From Henricia sp. BOLD:AAB3569 (Eukaryota; Echinodermata; Asteroidea; Spinulosida; Echinasteridae), in assembly GCA_037783545.1 (NCBI GenBank), contig JBBELK010000001.1, forward strand, positions 744,001 to 808,000: DNA of 64,000 nt. The letters are read 5' to 3'. The position numbers and the translations under genes are program-made. Shown in pieces: positions 39,036-50,830 of this stretch. Numbering within the stretch: position 1 is the stretch's first letter; every line of letters starts with the position of its first letter. A model generated the notes under the pieces. It was not told where the DNA came from, did not search any database, and was given only the letters and a program-made list of their open reading frames with translations.

Positions 39036-39533
39036 CTGCCATGCCGAAGTGAATACGTCATATTTTGTTAGTTGCCTAGGCAATGGCTCTACACTAAAAA
39101 TCACTAAACCGTGTCCCTGTGCTTTTGCAATAGTGTTCATCCGTTTTAAAAGGAAGATCATTTACGTCGCAGCCAATGAAAAGCCTTGCTTGATATGCTC
39201 CGCCCACAGTACCAACGAAAAACCAGCGTCCAAACCGTAGCCTCTTAATTGTTATTCAAATTTTGTATTGACGAAAGTTTTTCATAGTGTCTCGGCAAAA
39301 CAAATCCGAATTAACATAACAAAGATCTGTCTGTTTTGTGCTGTAACAACGTGACTGAGAGTCAAAGGAAATAGATAGCCGAGGTGTGACGTGCTTGCCA
39401 TGGCAATCAGCTCTAAACTATCATGGCCGTCGGAAAAGTACAATTGCAAAAGCACAGTGACACGGTTGAATGATTTGTAGTTTAGAGCCATAGGCAACCA
39501 CAAAAGCTGACGTATTCACTTCGGCAGTCTATG
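39031..39533. mobile_element. Foldback, about 500 bp, abutting the previous one
   Basis: ATAGACTGCC...CCGAAGTGAATACGTCA mirrored by TGACGTATTCACTTCGGCAG; CTGTGCTTTTGCAA / TTGCAAAAGCACAG inside. Arms about 110 bases. Confidence 0.75.
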
Positions 39534-40053
39534 CCATGGACCGAGTGACTCCCCCTTCAATTAGATTGTTCCCCTATTGTGTGTAAAACAAATCCAAGGA
39601 GTCCCTTTCAGGTTTTAGGGTGGAGTCGCACATTAACAAAAAGGGAAGAGTGTGTTGAGGTATAAGGCACATTCTCTTGACCCGAGGTCACATGTGTTGT
39701 TGCCAAGCAACGCCAGCTGGAGGTCATACAAACCTCCACGTGGATTTAAATTCTCTGTGCTGAATTTGTACGGCGATCGCACGTCGGTAAAATGACATCG
39801 TTGGAAACGGATGAATAATGTCCAACCAAATTGATTTGGCGAACTATGCAACTTATTTAAAAACAGAACAGCAATATTTTCGGGTTTCCTCACGGATATT
39901 TTTCGGCCCTCGACATCATAATTGTGCATACGCGTGTCTAGAACTGGCTTTCCCCCGGGCCGCTATAGTATAGTGCAGAATTCTTGGCCGGGCATGGTCA
40001 CATGCGCTGCTCGTTTTGCTAACATGCCGCGTGCGGCATCTTCTATGCAGTTC

Positions 40054-40514
40054 AATGTATAGTTCCGACTTTGCCCAGTTAACCCCGCCCCCTTGGATAT
40101 TGTTGCTATGGCTCACACGCTATCGTCAAATATGGCGACACACAACGCACAAAGCAATGGGACTTTCAACGGAAAGCACAGATTCATTGAAGAAAACTCA
40201 AAGGTATTCATGTTTTAGGGTCAACAGTTATCTTAGAACACACTGAGTAAAGGGCCAGTAATACAGGGATATCATATCATGAAATACGTGCTTTCGTACC
40301 TCAAGAACAACGAAACGACCGGCCTTTAAACCAAAAATTCACCCGGAACATATCGCATACAACATCATGCATGCACTGTACAAATTGTATGGGGCAGAAC
40401 ATCGCATGATATGTTGTTGCAAACATTGCACTTTGACCTATGTAGGTGATCTCTGCTAGCTCTGTTGTGATTGGTCGGCGGGTTCGGTTGATTGACAGGT
40501 CGGAACTATGCATT
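40054..40514. mobile_element. TIR element AATGCATAGTTCCGA, copy 2
   Basis: Direct copy of 20794-21262. Left end AATGTATAGTTCCGA has one change; right end TCGGAACTATGCATT is intact. Confidence 0.75.
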
Positions 40515-40627
40515 CTGAGTAATACATTTTTTCTAATGTTATTATATAAAGCGATAAATTTCTGCTTGTTTTCTATAACTTTCTAAACTCCGAATAATAA
40601 ACTAAATTAAATAGATGGTACTAAATG

Positions 40628-40821
40628 TGGGGTGTTATGGCCGAGCGGTCTAGTGCGTCGAACTTATAAGTTCCTGTGCTAGTACCAGAATGTAGGTTCG
40701 ATTCCTGGCCGCGGCGGGTTGTGGCACCTGTGCCCTTGAGCAAGGCACTCAACCACACTTGCTCCCATTCCTGTAATTGGCGGTCCCTCCGCTGTTGGAT
40801 GTGGTGAATAAATAAATAAAT
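40628..40821 (+). repeat. Short tRNA-derived SINE, copy 1
   Basis: A box TGGCCGAGCGG, B box GGTTCGATTCC, then GGCACCTGTGCCCTTGAGCA and a (TAAA)n-like tail. About 194 bp. Inverted copy at 47993-48189. Confidence 0.8.
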
Positions 40822-41439
40822 TCTTTGGAAAGAATTTACACGGCCGAATATCCACATATAACTTAGCCTGAAACTCGGAAAAATTATGTTTTTCGTATAC
40901 TAGTCAAATCTTTATTTTAAATTTTTTTATTTTTTCTCTGTCATAAATTTACACTTATAATGCCATTAGTCATTTTAATAAAAAAGAACTAAAACCAATA
41001 GTGATGTCCGGGTACTGAATTCTTACCCAGCGTACAAGCGGGGAGACGTCGTGGGCGCCAAAAAAAGCACGTCTTGCCAAAAGACTAGACGTGGTAGTTC
41101 GTCATCCATGTTACACGTTACTCACCTTACAAAAAACGAGCAGTTCGCATCATTTCAAAGGCGGATTATATCGCGATCATTCTGATCCGTTATTTGTCTA
41201 ATGCACACATATACTATTTCTAATTAGGAAAATTACTAATGTACTTCCTTTTGCTTAAAATTATGTTCATGAATATAACACTCGGAGTAGTGTTCGAAGT
41301 AATTATTTTATTTATTCAATATACGGAACTCCAATGTCCAAGAACAGTCTTGTTCATCAATGAATCACTGGAATAAACCTATAGATGACTCTGTATATGG
41401 TTTCTTGGTTCATATTTATACTACCATGCAACACCGAGA

Positions 41440-41535
41440 GAAAAATTGGGTCCATAGCGAAATAAACCCAAATGGTATAGAGCGTCTGCCCGTTGAGTCG
41501 GAGGTCTTGGGTTCCAATCCCGATAAAGCCCTGCC
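41440..41535 (+). repeat. tRNA-like repeat
   Basis: TATAGAGCGTCTGCCCGTTG and GGGTTCCAATCCCGATAAAG resemble the head at 21330-21415. Confidence 0.4.
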
Positions 41536-41707
41536 CTACGATTTTTCTCTCATTCCAAGTTTGACTTTTTCATTTCAATGGTGACAACATGAGGGGGAAT
41601 ACCTACTGTATCCATAAAGCGGTCGGCTTTATGGATACGAGTCGAGCAAAGGGCTGGTATGTTAGTGCTGCTAGAATAGACTAGGGTCTTTGCTGCACAT
41701 CGAGTTA

Positions 41708-41790
41708 GTCTGGTACCCGGACCAAAAATTCTTTGACTAGACTGAATTTAAAGTCCGGCAGCCGCCAATTCCGCCATTACTGTTATACGG
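41708..41790. repeat. TAGTCTGGTACCCGGACC repeat, copy 1
   Basis: About 80 bases recurring at 44602-44685 (TAGTCTGGTTCCCGGACC... AGGTCCGGCAACCGCC). Confidence 0.65.
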
Positions 41791-41791
41791 C

Positions 41792-41953
41792 CGTCTATAG
41801 GGGTTCAATGTTTGAGATAACGGTATTGCGTGGAGCCGAGCGTGCATGACGTTGCCAGTCATGACTGGCGACGCCATGCACGCACGGCTTCACGCAATAC
41901 CGTAACCACAGATTTTCGACAGTTATCTCAAAAATTCCACCCCTAGACGCCCA
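41792..41953. mobile_element. Foldback, about 160 bp
   Basis: CGGTATTGCGTG and CACGCAATACCG surround a central CCAGTCATGACTGG. Outer TTTGAGATAAC / GTTATCTCAAA and CGTCTATAGGGGT / ACCCCTAGACG. Confidence 0.75.
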
Positions 41954-42249
41954 TATAAGCCCCATACAGATATTCAGTAGGTTGAATCTGTATCTGAACT
42001 CTATATTTATACCAGTTGTCATTTTGTGTCAAAAACACAAATTCACCGCGTTTTAAGAGTTTGAAACGGCCAAAGGCGTTACTCGCCATATAAACATGTG
42101 TACGTAAAATCGACTCAATTCACTTCCGCCTACCACGTCCGTTATGCACATGCGTGCATAAAATGTGAATTTATTAGTGAAAGGGTCTATTGAGGAATAT
42201 ATATGAATATTGACTAGCAAGTGACAGTGATCGCAACTGACCAATCACG

Positions 42250-42545
42250 CGCCGCGCATGTTGCTCGGTCATTGTTGCCAAGAGCAAAAGCCAATCACTC
42301 GCCTCGCTCCGTTTAGTGTAGCGTCCACTTTTACTAGGGGTGGGGTCTAATGTTTAAATGAACAGTCACTGTAAGGACGTTTTTTAATAGGCCTATCTTT
42401 GTTCAGATGAACTGCGTTAGCTTTTAGCGAAAATAGTAAGTCTTCCTTCGGTTACGAACATTTATACTGCGTGCAGGATAAAATGATATACATGTACATA
42501 ACAATATCTCCCCATACAAATTGTGGTAATTGCGGCTACGATGTC
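42250..42545. repeat. Dispersed repeat, copy 1
   Basis: Shares CAGATGAACTGCGTT, TTTAGCGAAA and CATTTATACTGCGT with 52110-52405, in the same orientation. Encodes nothing recognisable. Confidence 0.6.
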
Positions 42546-42669
42546 GCGAGATACAACGCGCGAGATGATTGTTTGAAACGGCCTAATTAAAAGGTCAAAA
42601 GTGCCAGGTCAAAACAAATGCCTTGTCTCTCATTGGCCGAACAGCCCGAGGCACTAAATTACAGCTTAA

Positions 42670-42960
42670 AGGAACACACCGGCTTTGTTGGGCTATTTTG
42701 GGCTCGAAATAGACCCATACATTATTCTGAAGCGCCTTCGAAAGTAAATTAGATATATATCCTGAAAAGACGCCATCAAATTTGGCCGTTTTTGAGCACT
42801 TTTGAAAAATTCAAGGTCACGTGACTTTTCGGAACCAAATTCTGGTTCCGAAAAGTCACGTGGTCTTGTGAGTTAGTTGTATTTCCAGCCGTATAAAAGT
42901 TTGTTACTGCAGAACTGAACCAAATTCAACTCTGATTTCCCCCCAATATTTATAAGTAAT
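42670..42960. mobile_element. TTAA-type element fragment with CACGTGAC hairpin
   Basis: TTAA (42666-42669) then AGGAACACACCGGCTTTG, the left end of a TTAA-type element; no right end found. Contains the hairpin at 42813-42866. Confidence 0.4.
42813..42866. repeat. Hairpin with paired GTCACGTGAC-like boxes
   Basis: CACGTGACTTTTCGGAACCA and its exact inverse, separated by five bases. Confidence 0.85.
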
Positions 42961-43253
42961 TGACAAAAGAGAGACTATTTATACAGGTATGAAACAAAGT
43001 TAAACATAAGTATGAAAATTCGAACATATTGTTTCGAGAGTCTGGAGAACGGGAGCGAGCGCGTGCTACGGCAGGCTACCGTGTAGTGTATGATATTTGC
43101 CCCGCGCAGCACGGCAAATAGCCTGAGTGCACACACACACGGGCGTGTACGTTCGTGAAGAAAAAAAACATGATGCCAACTCCTTAAAAGAAAAAGGAAA
43201 TTCCTATTCGGTCGTCCGGGCTGTCCAGTCAAATCGTGAGCAGAAAATTGGAG

Positions 43254-43628
43254 TGGAGTACCGTGGCCGAGCGGTTTAGGTCATTGACTCGCAATCATAG
43301 GTGAAAACTGGGGGTTGCAGGTTCGAACCCGCCCACGGCTACGGTACATGTGCCCTTGGGCAAGGCACTCAACCACACTTGCTCCATCCTTCGGAAGGGA
43401 TGTAAAGCCGTTGGTCCAGTGTGTTAGGTAATGGAAACGCACTTTAAAGATCCCAGAGCATTCTTTCGTGAAGAGCATGGGGGATCATCCCCGGTGTCTC
43501 TGGCATTTCTAATTCTAATTCTTCATGGGTTTCCTCACGTTTGCGAGTGACAGTGCAATGAGCACTATTGAGGAATCCTTGGTATGAATACCAGAAAGAA
43601 ATAATAACAATAATAATAATAATAATAT
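43254..43628 (+). repeat. Long tRNA-derived SINE, copy 3
   Basis: Full length, A box TGGCCGAGCGG, B box GGTTCGAACCC, same body as 15382, tail AATAATAACAATAATAAT. Confidence 0.85.
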
Positions 43629-43864
43629 CCTGAGCAGGAGAAGAGCGAATCGTTTGTGACAAAGTCGCGAGGCTCGCGCGTAGTTGCAACGGCTGGTAAA
43701 GCGTATAACCCGTCTTTTGACCGTTTTTATTAATTTTGCACTTCTTTAGTAAATTACGGGATATTTTGATGATTGTATAATAGGTTAGGGTTCAGGGTTA
43801 GGGTGTAGGGTTAGTTATTTTAAAGGAATTTAGGGTTTTGAATGCGGTCGGTTTGCAACCATGC

Positions 43865-44110
43865 ATCTTCGTGGTCTGGTTAGAGGAGAGCTCGACTTGT
43901 AAGGTCCCTGGTTCGAATCTCAGTCATGTTTGGGATTTTTTAAAATTTCTCGGTTTCTATCTTTTTCTCTAATAGTGAGAGTAAAAGTTGTGACTATTTC
44001 CAAGATTGTCACTTGAGAAGTATCAGTCATTGGAAACTTAGACTCTATCCGTGTTGAAAATTGGTGTGTAGGCTTATACCCCTGGCTGCGGTGTAAAAAA
44101 AATACACGCG
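43865..44110 (+). repeat. tRNA-derived SINE with GTTCGAATCTC box, copy 1
   Basis: GGTTCGAATCTCAGTCATG followed by TTTCTCTAATAGTGAGAGT and AGACTCTATCCGTGTTGAA. Inverted copy at 45645-45890. Confidence 0.65.
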
Positions 44111-45467
44111 GGCGGGGGCGGGGGCTGTATATGGTCAAATCACCCAAGCTTTTTTAAGGACATTGATATATGTACAACAATTGTTTTTTTTAGATGGACA
44201 CGCCCTCCCCCCATAGAGCCTATATACAGTAAGCATGGTAGCCTAAGTCACTTTCCTGCTCTTTATATTTTGCTTAGAGCGAATTACGAAAACCCAAGTT
44301 GAAAAGGCAAAACGTTTAAAACCAATTTTTCCACGTTTCCAAGCTTCTTATTTTCATTTTTTAAACAGCCGAGGAAAACGAAAAATATAAATCTTTAGTT
44401 GTTTACGGATCGCGCTTCAATTGTCGCAGAATTAATAATGTTGTATGGGCGGAGCCAGTGTACTGCTATAATAGCTGTCCGCGGGAAATCACACCAGGAA
44501 ATCCCGCCATTGCGAAATGTCTAGCTATGGAGAGCAAATTCTACAAAAGCGCCGCGTAGATCGTAGACTGGTTCCCGCTCCACATATTCCACATACAACG
44601 ATAGTCTGGTTCCCGGACCAAAAAATTCGATCACTAGACTGATTTTAAGGTCCGGCAACCGCCAGTCCGCCATATTGAAACAGGAGGAATTCCTCCTTTT
44701 CCCGAAGTTTCCCGAAGTTACCCGAATGCACGTCCGGACGTTATCATTAATCGTCGGGTACGATTCGTCATTGTTTCGAGAATTTGAGTTGACGTCGCGT
44801 GCACGTACGTTTACGTGCCGCTGGCGTAATTTTTTTTACACCAGTGCGCGCGAGGGGCCGGGGAAAACGAGCCGGGTTTTGTACCTTTTTAGCGTCTTGT
44901 ATTTATGGTGATACCTTAAAATATTACACATGTCCATTACAGCATCAAAAGTCAAATTCAAACCTTTTCTGCATCGTCATAAATAAACACGCGGCGGCAC
45001 GCGGCATCAACTCAAATTTTCGAAATTGGCCCCAGGTTGTGTTCACTGCTTTGAGCATTTGACAATTACGGTTCACGCGACTTATATTGCAACGGGTATG
45101 TCCATTCCCCGGGGTCCATTCGTTTTACACAGAACCACAAGAGGAAGATTTTCCGCGCATTTTTCTGTCACAATGATCACAAAATAACAGGGCAGTGTAT
45201 CGCTATAAGAGAAGGTATTAGCAAACCAGTAAAAGTCATTATTGACGGAGTCTAGTACCTGATGCACTGTATATAGCGCCGTGCCGCGTCATATTGCACG
45301 ATCTATTGGCACCCGACTTTGATCGCATGACCAATAGCAGTGTACGTACTATCAACGGCGGCTCACGAATGGGCATCGTGTTCAACCCCGTGTTCAACCT
45401 ATCAGCCCAGACCATCGATATATATACACTGGTGAAGCAGCGACGTCTAAAATTGAAGCCACCGTCC

Positions 45468-45637
45468 GCCATTGTACCCAACCCAATACAATGCCTTGCC
45501 TGTGCAGCCTAGACTGGTCTTACTGTCTTCACTAGTCTACATCATGGTCTACATGTGTTAAGTGGAATGCAAGCATCGCATGGACCGGGGAGCAGTCTAG
45601 GCCAAGCATTGTTCGTGGGGTACAATGGCGGCCAGCG
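45468..45637. mobile_element. CCGCCATTGTACCC MITE, copy 1
   Basis: GTCCGCCATTGTACCC at the left and GGGTACAATGGCGGCC at the right. Copy 2 at 56294-56448. Confidence 0.65.
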
Positions 45638-45644
45638 CGCTTGT

Positions 45645-45890
45645 TTTTTTTTTTTTTACACCGCAGCGAGGGGTAGGCATACACCCCAATTTTTCAACCC
45701 GAATAGAGTCTAAGTTTTCAAAGACTGATACTTCTCAAGTAACAATCTTGGAAATAGTCACAACTCTTACTCTCACTATTAGAGAAAAAGAAGAAACCGA
45801 GATATTTCGAAAAATCACAAACATGACTGAGATTCGAACCATGGACCTTATGATTACAGTCGAGCTCTCTTCTAACCAGACCTTCTAATC
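45645..45890 (-). repeat. tRNA-derived SINE with GTTCGAATCTC box, copy 2
   Basis: Minus-strand copy of 43865-44110, with poly-T at 45644-45657. Confidence 0.65.
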
Positions 45891-46025
45891 TCCTCTCAAG
45901 ACGCTAAAAAGGTACAAAACCCCTCATTTTCCCCTCGCAGTGGTGTGTTTTACTATAGTCTTTTAGAAGAAAATATTTAAAAATAAGGACCATAATGACT
46001 TGCAATGGTTTGCTCATTACCTACC

Positions 46026-46751
46026 TAGCCCAGGTTGGACGTCGTCTTCATTGCATTACGAGTGACGTCCAGGTCACGATGTCTCTAAACAGGGGGACGG
46101 AAACTTGCACATAAATTTTTGAGCTATTTTACCTTTTAGTGGACGTCGAATTGATGTCCGTATATCCTTTGCGTCTTCAGTTACAGGAACGGAAGGTTTA
46201 AATGTCGTATATACCAAATTTGATGAACAAAATAGTGAAATCTAAGGCACAACATAACGTTAAAGTTCAGAGAAATAAATAACAGCTGCCGTCGCGTCAC
46301 GCATCGTGAAGTTTGGATAGGCTTGCGCGTGCGGCGTCACGATTTCAGGCACGCAATGCGCCGAGGCCATGGCCCAGTTCAGTTGCGACGCGCGCACAGC
46401 TGGCCGCGCCGGCACGCGTACGCGGGACTACGCGCGCGGTGAGAACAAAATAAGCTGAACGTAACTTGGCTGTAGTAGTGGATTATTTGTGCACAAATAT
46501 ATAGCAAATTAGCGTGACTTTTTGCCGTTTTCCTCCGGAATATGCAGTTCGGTGATGTGTAGTGGATTTCTAAACCCGGCAATCCCAAAGATTAGGACAC
46601 ATGGAACTTTGTTAGCACATTACTGGCTTCCTGCACAAGGTAGAAATATTTATTTTTTTTTGTTACAAAAATTTTCACCCTGTTTTTGGAACTTCATATC
46701 CTGGACTCTGTATCCCCATGTAGTATGCGGTACGGAGTCCAACCTGGGCTA
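46026..46751. mobile_element. MULE-like element, 726 bp, 10-bp target duplication
   Basis: 15-bp inverted ends TAGCCCAGGTTGGAC, flanked by direct repeats ATTACCTACC (46016-46025 and 46752-46761). 9 to 10-bp duplications are characteristic of Mutator-like elements. GC-rich interior, no transposase frame. Confidence 0.7.
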
Positions 46752-46965
46752 ATTACCTACCTACTCTCATAACGATACGCTACCATACCGCCTTATTTTG
46801 TGATGTTTGTAACAGACAAAACTCAACAGAAAATGTTCCGCGTGTAGCCCCTGTGCAAAACGAATGGAGAAACGCGTTGTCATGCAAGTATAGCGTGAAC
46901 CGTTGTCAAAGAAGTAAGCGCGTCCGCGCGCAAATTAACGTCACACTCTGCCAGCGAAAAAACCT

Positions 46966-47548
46966 TATCGACGTTCTCAAGGCATCATGGGATTGGATTA
47001 CAGAGGAAGCAGGGCATTTTCACACATACCTATGGGGCTCTGGGGACATGACAATCTCATCGATTTCATTCTCATTTCTGTGAAGCGATTAACATGTGAT
47101 CTTCTCACACGCTTTTGATCAAGGAAAGATGCAATTTTTGACAAATATAATTTGTATTGAGCTTAGATGAAATAAACCAAGAAAGCTCGACATTTTTAAC
47201 GGCGCCAGTTTGTACCATTATATATAGAAGGGCTGTCACGATTGGTTGAGCCAGGGTTGAGCTACCACGTTAGAGCCAATCAGGTGCGTTCTTTTGTAAA
47301 GTACAAACTGGTGCTGTGCATTATTTTAAATTTTCTCATTTTATTTCATTTTACTACAGTTAAAAAAATTGCATTTTTCCTTGATGAAGAACGTGTGGGA
47401 AGATCACATGTCAATCGCTTCACAGAAACGAGAATAAAATCGATGAACATTGTCATGTCCCCAGAGCCCCGGCCCCATAGGTTTGTGTGAAAATTGCCAG
47501 CTTCACTTGTCATCCAATCCCATAATGCTTTGAGAACGTCGAAAAGGT
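46966..47548. mobile_element. Foldback, about 580 bp
   Basis: Arms about 180 bases: GACGTTCTCAAGGCATCATG mirrored near 47530, and AAGCGATTAACATGTGATCT by AGATCACATGTCAATCGCTT. Spacer 47145-47360. Confidence 0.75.
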
Positions 47549-47992
47549 GTATTGCATACTTAAGTGTATCAATGGCCCAGACATGTTGGGCGAGCATCTC
47601 CAGCAGGTCTGGCCACTAGACTAAAATCATTTTAAAATACTCGCACAGCGTCTCGAGACAAAAGGTAAGACTGAGACACTCGTTGAAGTGTCATATTTTT
47701 AATTCCGTTCAATTTTATGGGGGAGCTAGTCCGTTACTTTTATTCACTAATTTCGCTTGAATTCAAGCTACCCCTGGCTGCAAGATAGTGAAAACAGACC
47801 AGCGTCCATTTTCAAAAAAAGTCCCAAAATAGGGCTGCACTTTTACGAGCCAGATTGTCAAAATTACCAACAGTTGAAAGATAACAAAACCCATATCATG
47901 ATTACGGGCAATTTCAACACTAGAATATGGGTCATTTCACGAGGTTGGGTACAAATGTGACATACCAGATCTTATATATTTATTTACCACAT

Positions 47993-48189
47993 ATTTATAT
48001 TTATTCACCACATCCAACAGCGGCGGGACCGCCAATTACAGGAATGGGAGCAAGTGTGGTTGAGTGCCTTGCTCAAGGGCACAGGTGCCACAACCCGTCG
48101 CGGCCCGGCCCTGGAATCGAACCTACATTCTAGTACTAGCACAGGAACCTAAGTTCGACGCACTAGACCGCTCGGCCATAACACCCCAT
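47993..48189 (-). repeat. Short tRNA-derived SINE, copy 2
   Basis: Full-length inverse of 40628-40821, ending GTTATGGCCGAGCGG on the minus strand. Confidence 0.8.
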
Positions 48190-48305
48190 ATGAGTAACAT
48201 TCCAGCCCAGCTACTTTAAGTATATTCATTTCATAAAGAAACACATGTTAGACTACAATAGAGTATTTACATCAAATGTAACAAAACTACAGACCTTCAA
48301 AATGT

Positions 48306-48824
48306 ATACATGATTGGTAAACTGTTACAAATAGTTCTATATCCCCCAGTGTGATTGAAGATAAGCATGATTAAAACCAACCTGAGCAAAAACCAGCTCC
48401 GTTCTTCGTCTAACTTTTGAGAAAACAGTCAAAAAAGAGTTTGCAGTCATTTCGTCCCAAAACCACTTCGCCCTGAACCATTTCGCCCTGAACCCCGGCC
48501 TGTGTACGAAGTGGTTTTGGGGCGAAGTGGCATTTGGGCGATGTAGTGTTTGGACGAAGTAATTTGGGGCGAAATGGCAATCGGGCGAAGTAGTTTGGGG
48601 CGAAATGTCACTTGGGCGAAATGGTTTGGGGCGAATTTAATTTTCGTCTCATGATATGAGACGAAAACTAATTGTTTTACTCATTTCTCAAAGACTATAG
48701 CACTTCAAACAAAACCATTTCAGGGGAAGTTTCCTACGGTCATCATGTTATAATTATATTGTGTAAGTTAGGCGTAAATCTGCATGTGAACATTTCTGAT
48801 TTTCAAGATTACCAATGATGTATA
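48306..48824. mobile_element. TIR element with CTTCGCCC motif array, copy B
   Basis: Same flanks as 1566-2171. The centre has about ten GGGCGAA[GA]T motifs but no G tract and no mini-MITE. Confidence 0.7.
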
Positions 48825-48839
48825 CTGCCTTTAAACATA

Positions 48840-48915
48840 TCGTCGCATAGCTGACGAAGTGACGAATATGCGGCTTAAGCCGCTGCACATTCGTCACCTC
48901 GTCAGCTATGCGACG
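48840..48915. mobile_element. TCGCATAGCTGAC hairpin, copy 2
   Basis: 76-bp near-palindrome, centre CGGCTTAAGCCG; same family as 30289-30353. Confidence 0.8.
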
Positions 48916-49194
48916 ATTTTATGTGGTGTCCATGTTGCGTAGGTAAGACAAATATTCCATGATCTGTGAGAGATTGGTTAGTGAAAACAACATGATTATA
49001 TTGGGACACCTAGCCATATTCAGTACAACAAATATTTCACCAGATAAGTAATTATTCTCCAGTCTTTAAATAAAATAACTTGTACCAACGCATCATGGAC
49101 ACCGCTTTTTGTTATATACCCAACCTCATGGAACGACCCATATAGAAAAATTTGAGGGCAAACAATGAGCTGGGCGCACCGACCTTTGCCTATG

Positions 49195-49302
49195 CAGAGG
49201 CGGATCCAGCCATTAAAATACATGAATACAATGTAATTCTGGGGGTCGGACCCCCTGAAATCCATTGTATTCCTGTTTTTTAATGAGGCTGGATCCGCCA
49301 AG
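49195..49302. mobile_element. hAT-like palindromic MITE (CAGAGGCGGATCCAG)
   Basis: GGCGGATCCAGCC and GGCTGGATCCGCC, then GAATACAATG / CATTGTATTC, about 108 bp. Confidence 0.75.
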
Positions 49303-50420
49303 CACTCCCCATTACGCATGCGCAGAGTTCCAAACGTTATACATGTTTATCTTGTGTACATACCATGTTTATCTTGTCACTATGTGTGTTACGATATTTT
49401 CGTCACAGTAGTGCCGGTGGAGCGTATAACAAGAGGGACATTTCATCGTTTCGTTGTATTTTCCCCAACATTTTCGGTAACTTATCCCTGGCCGGGCGGC
49501 CGGGCATATGAAACAAGTTACCGGGAACACAAGTAGCGAGTGTCTATGGGTGACGAGTGGTGTGTAGACCGCGAATCGTCCTACCATGCACGATGCAAAT
49601 ATGAGAGGCGACCGTGACTGAGGCTTATATTGTACTTAGGTAAGACCCCTTCATTTTGTTTCAATAGAGTGACATGAGTACTAGTACCATGAGTAATTTG
49701 ACAATCACTTGACAACTCGTGTATGTGAGTCTCATTTCTAGGCTGGATGAGCGACAAAAAGAACAAAATATGGGATTTTTCTCTCATTTCGTCCGTGAAT
49801 GAATGATGTGTCAGTAATACACGTACATGTAAATCTCAAAATTCCTATGAATGTCTTCCGCAATAGAAAAAGCAGAACTATTTTGGGGAGTGCATGTCTG
49901 GGCTTTCAAATGACACGAATGCCTATTTGTTGTGATGTACTGCCATGTATCTCAATATTGGCGTAATCATTCCGCTAGAAATTTGCGCTCCTCCCTCCCC
50001 TCCCCCCAATGCACTCTAAATGACAACAGGCGAGCAGAATTAGGATAATTGATATATATGTGTAGTTAAGACTCAGGAAAGAATACAAAGTAACTCCAAA
50101 CGTTCTGGTGGATTGTTTTCAGGGGTATACTGGTGACCGAGACAATGGCGACTTTTTCAGACCTCCCCACTCATAGCAAGGGTGATGCAAAACCAACACC
50201 ATTAGGGGTAAGCTGCACCTTTAAAGCATTGCCACCTGAACTTGTTTTTGTCCATAGGCTCAAGTGTTTTCTCAACTAAAGGAAAATAAACGGCAAGACC
50301 AATGTACAAAGCAATGGGAAATTTTGAAGATGTACTTTTTGCCCGCCATACTACAAATAAACAGGGCTGTCGTCGGGAACCCCCGGGTTCGCGGAAGCAG
50401 GGTTTTCCACCTCCCCCGTA
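49303..50420. other. Intergenic stretch without recognised feature
   Basis: No homologous coding segment or clear inverted repeat. Short purine/pyrimidine tract at 49989-50005. Confidence 0.35.
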
Positions 50421-50424
50421 CCAC

Positions 50425-50600
50425 ATAATTTATTCAATATGGGGCTCTAATCGAGCCCTCTTATTAGTCCGTTGCCCTCTACCTCATGTATTATGCATGA
50501 TAAGCCGTTGTGGAGCATAATTTATTTAATATGGGGCTCTAATCGAGCCCTCTTATTGGTCCGTTGCCCTATACCAAATGGATGATAAGCCGTTGTGCAG
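50425..50600. repeat. Tandem duplication, unit about 88 bp
   Basis: ATATGGGGCTCTAATCGAGC and GATAAGCCGTTGTG occur twice in direct order. Confidence 0.85.
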
Positions 50601-50830
50601 CATATAATGCACTTCGCTTGTCCAGCTCGCCCTACAGGGCGCTGATGGGACGGAAACACGTGACGCAAAGGTCATATATACAGGCCCGCGGAGCATTGTG
50701 GGTTGCTTGCTGCCAGACTAATAATTAGTCAATATATGCTAACGCTTATATCCAGTGCAAAAATCAAATTTACGAATAAAATGAGCGTACTTTGTGTGAG
50801 ATCCACGTTGTCTGCTGGAAAATGGTTTAA

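Larger units (their letters stand above)
44838..45945. mobile_element. Foldback with nested MITE and SINE
   Basis: Arm 44838-44895 (GTTTTGTACCTTTTTAGCGT) is inverted at 45897-45945 (ACGCTAAAAAGGTACAAAAC). Inside lie the MITE at 45468-45637 and the SINE at 45645-45890. Confidence 0.55.

Noticed and set aside
43783..43815. Interstitial telomere (TTAGGG)n
   Set aside because: Only two or three imperfect GTTAGGGT units, with no longer array.
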